Source: CAZOYN01 sp964584135 (GTDB taxonomy: Bacteria > Patescibacteriota > Saccharimonadia > Saccharimonadales > UBA4665). Taken from it: DNA of 8,889 nucleotides. Positions 1 to 6,265 of this stretch are shown piece after piece. The position numbers and the translations under genes are program-made. The notes beneath the pieces are model-generated. The model was not told where the DNA came from and did no database searches. It saw only the letters and a program-made list of their open reading frames with translations. Numbering within the stretch: the stretch's first letter is position 1; every line of letters starts with the position of its first letter. The DNA lies in the NCBI GenBank assembly GCA_964584135.1, contig CAZOYN010000035.1:1-8889 (forward strand), given 5' to 3'.

Positions 1-1
1 G

Positions 2-1555
2 GTTGGCCTCGACCCGAACAAGTTATATGCCACCTGTTTTATTGGCGACCAAGCACATAACATCCCCAAAGACGCAGAGAGCGGTGAAATCTGGAAAAAA
101 CTGTACGCCGATAAAGGCATTGACGCCAAAGAAATCGAGATCGGTTCTGAAGCCCAGGGCTACGAAATTGGCATGCAAGGTGGCCGGATATTTTACTACG
201 ACGCTGCCAAAAACTGGTGGTGCCGGGCCGGTAAGATTGATGACATGCCAGCTGGCGAGCCGGGCGGCCCGGACAGCGAAATCTTTTACGAATTCGATTT
301 TATCCAGCATGACCCAAAATATGGTGCCAATTGCCACCCGAACTGCGACTGCGGCCGATTCCTGGAAATCGGCAACAATGTGTTTATGGAATACCTCAAA
401 ACCGACACTGGTTTCGCTAAGCTACCCAAGCAAAACGTCGACTTTGGCGGCGGGCTAGAGCGCATTGCCGCCGCCCAACTCAATAACCCAGACATCTTCC
501 AGATCAGCTTACTACGCCCCATCATTGATAAAGTAGAGGCTATTTCCGGCAAAACCTACGGCTCACACACCGAAAGCATGCGGGTGATTGCCGACCATCT
601 GCGGGCCGCCACTTTCCTGGCCGTGGACGGCGTAACCCCCACCAACAAGGAGCAGGGCTACGTCATGCGCCGCCTATTGCGCCGGGCCATCCGCTTTGCC
701 TTTGAACTGGGTATTGAGCAAAACTTCCTAGAACAGGTCGTCCCGGTAATTACCGGCATATACCAGGGAGATTACCCGGAAATTTCCCTGAACCAGGCCA
801 AAGTTATAGAGTCACTGGTGAAGGAAGAAAAAGCTTTCCGCCAAACCCTCCGCAAAGGCCTCGCCGAGTTCCGGAAATTGGCCGACCAAGAACTAACCGG
901 CGAGACAATCTTCAAGCTTTACGACACCTACGGGTTCCCCGTTGAATTAACGCTAGAAGAAGTGTTCAAGAATAACTGGGAACTTGATTCGCGTTGGCGA
1001 AAGGAATTTGACAGGAAGATGGCCGAGCAGCGCGCTCGGTCACAAACGGCCAGCAAGGGGGTTTTTAAAGGCGGTTTGGGCGGCCACACGTTGCAGCACA
1101 AAAAGTACCACACCGCCACGCACTTGATGTACCAAGCGCTGCGTGACGTGCTAGGTGGCCACGTTATCCAGCGCGGCTCTAACATTACCGAAGAGCGCCT
1201 ACGGTTTGACTTTAGCCACCCCGAAAAATTGACACCTGAACAGATCAAACAGGTGGAAGCTATCGTGAACGAGCAGATCCAAAAAGATCTTAAAGTATCA
1301 TTTGAAGAATATCCCACCAAGGTGGCAATTGAAGAAAAGGGTGCCCTGGGGCAGTTTGGTGACCGCTATGGCGACACCGTCAAAGTCTACAAAATGATTG
1401 CCGACGGCGCCGACAAGCCGTTCAGCTTTGAAATCTGCGGCGGCCCGCACGTAGACCACACTCTAGAGCTAGCGGAAGGCGGCAAACGTTTTAAGATTAT
1501 TAAAGAAGAATCCAGCTCAAGCGGCATCCGCCGGATTAAGGCTGTGCTAATGTAA
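2..1555 (+). CDS. alaS: Alanine--tRNA ligase, C-terminal part (5' end outside window)
   Basis: Charges tRNA-Ala with alanine in the cytoplasm and hydrolyses mischarged Ser/Gly-tRNA-Ala. The frame is open from base 2, so the gene begins upstream. Visible in order: class II motif 2 region (GEPGGPDSEIFYEF, nt 254-295), a Cys/His cluster CHPNCDC (332-352), motif 3 (GGGLERIAA, 446-472), the tRNA-recognition helices (MRVIADHLRA then GYVMRRLLRRAIR), the LYDTYGFP segment (about 917-940), then the editing domain with HTATH (1109-1123) and CGGPH (1436-1450), which together supply the usual zinc ligands. Two parts of the common bacterial enzyme are absent: the beta-barrel insert that normally precedes the HxxxH motif (the usual TPFYAESGGQ-type stretch is not there), and the whole coiled coil plus C-Ala domain, because the protein stops just after RRIKAVL. 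The editing motif has Pro where most bacteria have Thr (CGGTH). Family assignment is secure; the compact form fits CPR bacteria. Confidence 0.96.
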   Translation, partial: VGLDPNKLYATCFIGDQAHNIPKDAESGEIWKKLYADKGIDAKEIEIGSEAQGYEIGMQGGRIFYYDAAKNWWCRAGKIDDMPAGEPGGPDSEIFYEFDFIQHDPKYGANCHPNCDCGRFLEIGNNVFMEYLKTDTGFAKLPKQNVDFGGGLERIAAAQLNNPDIFQISLLRPIIDKVEAISGKTYGSHTESMRVIADHLRAATFLAVDGVTPTNKEQGYVMRRLLRRAIRFAFELGIEQNFLEQVVPVITGIYQGDYPEISLNQAKVIESLVKEEKAFRQTLRKGLAEFRKLADQELTGETIFKLYDTYGFPVELTLEEVFKNNWELDSRWRKEFDRKMAEQRARSQTASKGVFKGGLGGHTLQHKKYHTATHLMYQALRDVLGGHVIQRGSNITEERLRFDFSHPEKLTPEQIKQVEAIVNEQIQKDLKVSFEEYPTKVAIEEKGALGQFGDRYGDTVKVYKMIADGADKPFSFEICGGPHVDHTLELAEGGKRFKIIKEESSSSGIRRIKAVLM

Positions 1556-2662
1556 GCGCGGCAGAAATTTATCAATTGACGAAGCTGTAACTTGCTGCAG
1601 TGTATCAATTATCAATTCAGCATTCTCTGGGCCAAAGACTTCAGGCCGAACCCGATTGCCAGTCTCCACAACTTCAAAGCTGGCCTGGCAGATACGGTCG
1701 AGTGACGGCGAGTAGGTGACACGCTGTAATAAAGGATTGGTAGCTCTAATTGCCAGACTGCCCGGCGTAAAACTATCTTGATCGGGGACTTTATCGCCGC
1801 CTCCATAATATTTAGCCGTCATGCGATAAAGAACATCGTAGTCAAGTTGCGGATATTTTATTAAGCGTTCGATGACAAATTCTCGATGCGACTGGCGAGG
1901 ATTCTCGTTTTCAGCAAAGCCGACTGCTCCATAGACTTCTATGAGGGCCCCCTGGGCTGCAGCTTCTTGTTCGACCGGCAACATGTCAATACCGCTTGAC
2001 AGTCGGTGCTCTAAGCGATGTTTACCATGCTTATCGCCAATATAACCTATCAAACGCCGGAAACGGGTATAGAAATGGGCATCTGGCTTATCAACTTCTG
2101 GATCGTTGGCTAGGCTGTTTAGTAAGTCCAAGACAGACCAGCCGTCAATAATGGTTAATTGTCTACCAGTGTTAGTCAGAACTTCAAAGCTATGCCAGCT
2201 GCTGTCCGGTATGGCCATCAACACAATACCTTGCAAAGACAAGTTGTCACTTAATTTGATCATCATTGTCGGCTGCCGTCCATAACGCTGTTCAAAACCG
2301 GCTTCAAAACCCAGGCTATAAGCTGGTACTGACACTTCCTCAAATACTTCGTCGTCTAGTAAAGCCGCCAATTCTATCTCGAGGTCCCTAAACTCATTTT
2401 TAATTTGCAATAGTGTTGTAACTCTAACTTTGTTCCAGGCGGGAATTATATCGGTTGGCAGCCCCCGAATAATAGGAGTAGTGATTTCGTCAGCGTTGGC
2501 AACATCAATTATTGAATCCGAATAATGCTCGATCAGCTCAATCAGTTCATGGTTATCTGGTAAGTCGGCAAGGGTATCCAAGGCTTCAGTTATAGCGGTG
2601 GCTTGGTTGATTTCGGCTTCCAGCGAAGATGATGCTTCGCCCGAGCAACTGGCTCTATGCAT
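1547..2662 (-). CDS. Unrecognised 371-residue soluble acidic protein
   Basis: I do not recognise this family. The frame is open for 371 codons from ATG (2662-2660) to TAG (1549-1547), ending 9 bases inside alaS on the opposite strand. There is no signal peptide or membrane segment, so it is probably cytosolic. The N-terminal 110 residues are acidic and helix-like (around IELIEHYSDSIIDV, and a Leu/Glu-rich stretch near 85-105). Residues about 130-185 alternate hydrophobic residues like a beta/alpha fold (IVLMAIP, LTIIDGWSVLDLL). A basic patch with several His lies at 196-220, and a GGG turn near 287-289. No catalytic motif is evident. Base composition differs from the neighbours: two 60-base rows I counted in it (from 1801 and 2041) are 37% and 43% G+C, against 68% for a row in the next gene (from 3481). 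A promoter-like element precedes it, but there is no ribosome binding site. Length and sensible protein composition favour a real gene; function unknown. Confidence 0.75.
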   Translation of the reverse strand: MHRASCSGEASSSLEAEINQATAITEALDTLADLPDNHELIELIEHYSDSIIDVANADEITTPIIRGLPTDIIPAWNKVRVTTLLQIKNEFRDLEIELAALLDDEVFEEVSVPAYSLGFEAGFEQRYGRQPTMMIKLSDNLSLQGIVLMAIPDSSWHSFEVLTNTGRQLTIIDGWSVLDLLNSLANDPEVDKPDAHFYTRFRRLIGYIGDKHGKHRLEHRLSSGIDMLPVEQEAAAQGALIEVYGAVGFAENENPRQSHREFVIERLIKYPQLDYDVLYRMTAKYYGGGDKVPDQDSFTPGSLAIRATNPLLQRVTYSPSLDRICQASFEVVETGNRVRPEVFGPENAELIIDTLQQVTASSIDKFLPRLH

Positions 2663-2673
2663 AGGTTATATAA

Positions 2674-2702
2674 ACAATATAATACATGTGTGTTTTAGTC
2701 AA
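2674..2702 (-). promoter_or_regulatory. Probable promoter of the unrecognised minus-strand gene
   Basis: On the minus strand TTGACT (2702-2697) is followed after 17 bases by TATTGT (2679-2674), or after 15 bases by TATATT (2681-2676). Either -10 would start transcription about 5-7 bases before the ATG at 2662, leaving almost no leader. The bases before the ATG (ATATAACCT) contain no Shine-Dalgarno sequence, so near-leaderless translation is implied. Confidence 0.5.
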
Positions 2703-2759
2703 GATTTCAGCAAAACTACGCCCTATGTGGTCAAAATAGAGGTTCGCTTGGATTATCAT

Positions 2760-2769
2760 TGGCTAGCCA
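2760..2769. repeat. Perfect 10-bp palindrome TGGCTAGCCA between divergent genes
   Basis: TGGCTAGCCA equals its own reverse complement. It lies in the 150-bp region between two divergent genes, about 30-40 bases upstream of the plus-strand -10 element, a place where an operator could act. A weaker inverted repeat CACC-tgg-GGTG (2770-2780) follows directly. A 10-bp palindrome can occur by chance and no second copy was seen, so a regulatory role is only a suggestion. Confidence 0.3.
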
Positions 2770-2796
2770 CACCTGGGGTGCTGTAGGCTGTCGCTG

Positions 2797-2805
2797 TGCT
2801 AAAAT
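2797..2805 (+). promoter_or_regulatory. Extended -10 promoter element for the ftsA-like operon
   Basis: TGC-TAAAAT (2797-2805) matches an extended -10 (TGn plus one mismatch from TATAAT). No good -35 is found 16-18 bases upstream, which an extended -10 can tolerate. The predicted transcript start, 6-8 bases downstream, falls at 2811-2813, on the ATG at 2813. The bases between (AGTGCAT) hold no ribosome binding site, so the mRNA would be leaderless. Confidence 0.5.
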
Positions 2806-2812
2806 AGTGCAT

Positions 2813-4147
2813 ATGCTTGAAAAGTTTAAGACTGTTGGCGTTGCTGTGGCCCAGCGAGCCAAAGCCGGTGCCTCCAAAGCTTCTGCCAAAGTTCGCGAAA
2901 GAGCAAGTAAACCCACTGAACAATACCTGGTGGCCCTAGATGTTGGCACCGAGTACGTCAAAGCCCTGATTGGCCACGTCCACCCGTCGGACGGCACCAT
3001 AGATATCATCGGTGTTGGCCGGGCCCACCAAAGTTTAACCGATATGCAGGCTGGCGCCATCTCTGACATTGCCAGCGTTGTCGAAAACTGCGATAAAGCC
3101 CTGAATGAAGCAGAAACCCAGGCCGGCGTCAGTGTGCGCACAGCTATTATTGGCATTGCTGGTGAGTTGGTAAAGGGCACAACAACCACCGTCAGGGTCA
3201 CCCGCAAGCAGCCCAGCAAAACCCTAGATATTTCTGAGATGGAAAAAATCATCAGTCTGGTTCAGGAACGGGCCCAAAAACGGGCTAAACAGCAACTGGC
3301 CTGGGAGCTGGGCGGCAAAGAGGTTGAAGTCCGCCTGGTAAACAGTGCCTTGGTCAGCATTGAAATTGATGGCTATCCGGTCACCAACCCCATCGGTTTC
3401 CAGGGTAAAGACGTGGTGGTGCAGCTATACACGGCCTTCGCGCCGATGATCCATATCGGCGCCCTGGAAAAAACCGCCCAGGAGCTGGATCTGGACCTGT
3501 TGGCTGTGGCGGCCGAACCCTTTGCGGTGGCCCGGGCAGTCATTGGCAACATCCCCAACCAGTCCTTAAGCGCCATCCTCATGGATGTTGGTGGTGGTAC
3601 CACCGATATTGCCGTGGTCAATGACGGCGGCGTCCAGGGCACCAAGATGTTTGGCATTGGTGGCCGGGCTTACACCCATGCCGTGGAACGCGACCTGGGC
3701 GTGGAATTTAAACAGGCCGAAGCCTTAAAGCTTGGCCTCAGCACTAATAAAATCCCTGCCCAAAAACGCCCGGTACTAGAGGCCGCCTTAAGCAAAACGG
3801 CCGACGTTTGGATTGGCGGCATTGAGCTGGCTCTCAGCGAGTTCCCCAAACTCGACCACTTGCCACACCGCATGTTCTTGTGTGGTGGTGGCTCATCGCT
3901 TGACCTCTTAATGGACCGCTTGGAAAAGACCGAGTGGTACAAGAGCTTGCCGTTTACCCGCAAACCAAGCGTGCATCACATCCGCCCTGAGCAGGTCGCT
4001 GGAATGACAGACAAAACCGAAGCTGTTAACGACCATACCTATATCACGGCAATGGGCTTATTACGGGTCGGCATGGACACCATGCAGTTTAGTAGTGGTG
4101 CTGCGGCCAGTATTCGCGATAAAATAGATAAGATGCTACGAACCTGA
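2813..4147 (+). CDS. ftsA: FtsA/PilM-like actin-fold ATPase
   Basis: An actin/Hsp70-superfamily ATPase of the FtsA/PilM branch, 444 residues from the ATG at 2813; FtsA works on the inner face of the membrane at the division site. Visible: phosphate-1 motif LDVGTEYVK (residues 42-50), an SHS2-type 1C subdomain in roughly 80-200, phosphate-2 motif MDVGGGTTD (257-265) and adenosine motif FLCGGGSS (355-362). The C-terminus (ASIRDKIDKMLRT) could form a short amphipathic helix like the membrane-targeting tail of FtsA. Unusual is an approximately 37-residue Lys/Arg/Ala-rich stretch before the first ATPase strand. A TTG at 2759 in the same frame would add 18 residues but lies upstream of the -10 element, so 2813 is preferred. 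The next gene follows after 5 bases, and the upstream gene is divergent. No ftsZ is in the window, so FtsA versus PilM-like function is unsettled; the fold is secure. Confidence 0.85.
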   Translation: MLEKFKTVGVAVAQRAKAGASKASAKVRERASKPTEQYLVALDVGTEYVKALIGHVHPSDGTIDIIGVGRAHQSLTDMQAGAISDIASVVENCDKALNEAETQAGVSVRTAIIGIAGELVKGTTTTVRVTRKQPSKTLDISEMEKIISLVQERAQKRAKQQLAWELGGKEVEVRLVNSALVSIEIDGYPVTNPIGFQGKDVVVQLYTAFAPMIHIGALEKTAQELDLDLLAVAAEPFAVARAVIGNIPNQSLSAILMDVGGGTTDIAVVNDGGVQGTKMFGIGGRAYTHAVERDLGVEFKQAEALKLGLSTNKIPAQKRPVLEAALSKTADVWIGGIELALSEFPKLDHLPHRMFLCGGGSSLDLLMDRLEKTEWYKSLPFTRKPSVHHIRPEQVAGMTDKTEAVNDHTYITAMGLLRVGMDTMQFSSGAAASIRDKIDKMLRT

Positions 4148-4152
4148 CCCAT

Positions 4153-5859
4153 ATGGCAACCGCACCCAAAGACACTATCTACATCGACATAGATGACGAA
4201 ATCACCGGCATCATTGATAAATTGCGTGCCAGCGGCGGCAAAGTCGTGGCCTTAGTTTTGCCAAAGCGGGCGGCGGTATTCCAAAGCATTGTCAACATGA
4301 AGCTGCTTAAGCGTGCGGCCGATGAAACGAAAAAGAACGTCGTGCTTATCACTTCTGAAGCCGGCTTGCTACCCCTGGCCGGAGCTGCCGGTATACACGT
4401 TGCCAAAACTCTGGCATCCAAGCCGGAAATTCCCCAACCGCCTCAGGCTGACGATGGCAGCGAAGAAACCGTCCAAGAAAGCGATGCTGACGCAGGGGTT
4501 ACGGCCAACGCTGGCAACCAGCCAATTGGCAAACTGGCCGGGCTAGCCACCGCTGGCGCCGTTGACGATATGGAGACGCTCGAACTCGACGATGACGAAG
4601 CGCCGGAAAACGCTGACGATGGGCCGGCTGGGAAAGCTACACCTGCAACCACTAAGAAAGATAAAAAACTGCACATCCCTAACTTTGAACGCTTCCGCTT
4701 GCTGCTTGCCGGCGGCGTCCTGTTATTCATCTTGCTGGTCTTTGGCCTTGTCCAGGCATTGTCGGTGCTGCCCAAAGCCGTCATTTCCATCAAAACTGAC
4801 GCCACCAATCTCAATGTCAACCTAAGCCTGACGGCCGACTCTGGTACAACCAGTTTTGATCCCGCCGGCCGGGTATTGCCCGCCAAACAAGTCAGCCAAC
4901 AAAAAACCTACACCCAGCAAGCCCCCGCCTCCGGCCAAAAAAACAATGGCAACAAAGCCAGCGGCAGCATCACGGTTACAAATTGCGGTGGATCAAGCAT
5001 CGACATACCCGCCGGTACTGGTTTCAGTTCGGGCAGCTTCACGTTTATTAGCCAGACATCGATATCAGTCCCAGCCAGTAACTACACCTTTAGTCACCAG
5101 TGTAAAAACGATGGCACGGCCACCACCAACGTCATTGCCCAAGGTGCTGGATCGGCCTACAACCTAAGTGCCGGTGCGTACTCAATAGCTGGTAGTCCAG
5201 CCTATGCGACAGCCCAAGGCTCGGCGATGACCGGCGGCACGGATAACATTGTTAAGGTCATTAGCCAGGCGGATATTGATAGCGCCAAGTCGAAAATTAA
5301 TACTACGGACACAACGGTGAAGCAGGCTTTGCAAAACCAATTGGTACAAGCCAGCTTGTACGCTATCGGTGAAACCTTTAACGCCGGCACTCCAGCCGTT
5401 ACCACTTCGGCCAATGTTGGCGATACCGTTGACTCGGTGACGGTAACAGAGCAGGTGACCTATACCATGCTTGGCGTACATGAAACCGACCTGAAGGCCG
5501 TGGTTGATATAAATGTCAAGGGTCAGATTGACACCGCTAAGCAGATTATTTTGAGTGAGGGACTGGAGGCCGCCAGCTTTACTGTCCAGAGTACCGATGG
5601 TAAGTCGGCCCAACTGAGCATGCAAACGGTGGCTGTGGCCGGCCCGGACCTCAACGTCCAGACGCTCTTGAAGCAGGTGGCCGGCAAGAAGCCAGGCGAT
5701 ATTAAGAGCCAGCTGCAGGGCAACCCTGACGTTACCCGGGTGGATGTTAAGCTGAGCCCGTTCTGGGTCACATCAGTACCGAAAAACACTAAAAAAATAA
5801 CCATAACTATTGCTAAGCCAACTGTCACTAAGCCAAACAGTGCCAATGCCAACCCGTAA
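4153..5859 (+). CDS. Single-pass membrane protein with external baseplate-J-like domain
   Basis: 568 residues. An N-terminal cytosolic alpha/beta domain (about 7-95) runs strand IYIDI, helix, strand VVALVLP, helix, strand NVVLITSE, helix. It is followed by an Asp/Glu- and Ala-rich, probably disordered linker (95-165), a basic juxtamembrane stretch, one membrane helix (about 183-203) and a large outer region. Residues about 268-372 resemble a baseplate J/gp47-type domain: GSITVTN, IPAGTGF, the pattern A-G-x-AYNLSAG, then the typical TGGTDNIVKVISQADI ending. The region has two cysteines (278 and 317) that could form a disulfide. The C-terminal part (about 446-560) holds a predicted strand-rich repeat-like region ending LSPFWVTSVPKN. 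I recall similar proteins in CPR genomes, annotated only as baseplate J-like; function is unknown. It starts 5 bases after the ftsA-like gene with no ribosome binding site, so translational coupling is likely, and its end overlaps ruvX by 14 bases. Confidence 0.8.
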   Translation: MATAPKDTIYIDIDDEITGIIDKLRASGGKVVALVLPKRAAVFQSIVNMKLLKRAADETKKNVVLITSEAGLLPLAGAAGIHVAKTLASKPEIPQPPQADDGSEETVQESDADAGVTANAGNQPIGKLAGLATAGAVDDMETLELDDDEAPENADDGPAGKATPATTKKDKKLHIPNFERFRLLLAGGVLLFILLVFGLVQALSVLPKAVISIKTDATNLNVNLSLTADSGTTSFDPAGRVLPAKQVSQQKTYTQQAPASGQKNNGNKASGSITVTNCGGSSIDIPAGTGFSSGSFTFISQTSISVPASNYTFSHQCKNDGTATTNVIAQGAGSAYNLSAGAYSIAGSPAYATAQGSAMTGGTDNIVKVISQADIDSAKSKINTTDTTVKQALQNQLVQASLYAIGETFNAGTPAVTTSANVGDTVDSVTVTEQVTYTMLGVHETDLKAVVDINVKGQIDTAKQIILSEGLEAASFTVQSTDGKSAQLSMQTVAVAGPDLNVQTLLKQVAGKKPGDIKSQLQGNPDVTRVDVKLSPFWVTSVPKNTKKITITIAKPTVTKPNSANANP

Positions 5860-6265
5860 ATCTATACTAGCCCTTGACTTTGGTAAAAAGCGGATCGGCG
5901 TGGCGATTACCCGGTTGGTGACACGTTTGCCCAGGCCGCTGGTAACGCTCGCTGCCGGCGACCATTTGCTGGCTGAACTAGAAGCTATTATTACTGGCGA
6001 GTCAGTCGTGGCGATTGTGGTTGGTTTGCCACGCAACCTCGAGGGTAAACCAACGGACCAAACGGCGGCGGCCCAGGCTTTCGGGAAACAATTACTCGAG
6101 CTGGGTCTACCAGTTTACTTTCAAGATGAGGCGTTAACCTCGCGCAAGGCTGAAGCTGAGCTACAAAGCCGCCGTAAGCGCTATAGCAAAGAGGCAATCG
6201 ATGCTTTGGCGGCCACCTATATCTTGGAAGACTTTTTACTGACCCACCCGGAGCTTCAGCTGTAA
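5846..6265 (+). CDS. ruvX: Putative pre-16S rRNA nuclease / Holliday junction resolvase-like RuvX (YqgF)
   Basis: RNase H-fold nuclease, 139 residues, the usual length for the family. YqgF/RuvX proteins act in maturation of the 16S rRNA 5' end and were first proposed as Holliday junction resolvases. Visible: the LALDFGKKRIGVA signature with Asp11, the VVGLPRNLEG loop (58-66), DEALTSRKAE with Asp94/Glu95, and the C-terminal IDALAATYILEDF with Asp119; together these give the expected acidic metal-binding residues. The ATG at 5846 is chosen because it puts the first strand at the normal distance; an upstream TTG at 5810 would add 12 residues unlike the family. The start lies 14 bases inside the preceding gene and the stop shares one base with the next start (TAATG), so it sits within a translationally coupled operon. 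Confidence 0.93.
   Translation: MPTRKSILALDFGKKRIGVAITRLVTRLPRPLVTLAAGDHLLAELEAIITGESVVAIVVGLPRNLEGKPTDQTAAAQAFGKQLLELGLPVYFQDEALTSRKAEAELQSRRKRYSKEAIDALAATYILEDFLLTHPELQL

Noticed and set aside
1556..1620. Direct repeats of ATCAATT (near 1570, 1604 and 1611) as a CRISPR or mobile-element remnant
   Set aside because: Units are 7 bases, irregularly spaced and inside a coding frame; no spacer pattern.
2759..2812. Longer FtsA-like protein starting at TTG 2759
   Set aside because: It would lie upstream of the extended -10 at 2797-2805, adds 18 residues with no family resemblance and has no ribosome binding site; ATG 2813 is preferred.
3373..3963. Minus-strand open frames opposite the FtsA-like gene
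   Set aside because: They lie antisense to a strongly supported gene, have Ser/Arg/Pro-heavy shadow-like composition and no start signals.
5810..5845. Longer RuvX starting at TTG 5810
   Set aside because: It would deepen the overlap with the preceding gene and add residues unlike RuvX; ATG 5846 gives the usual 139-residue protein.
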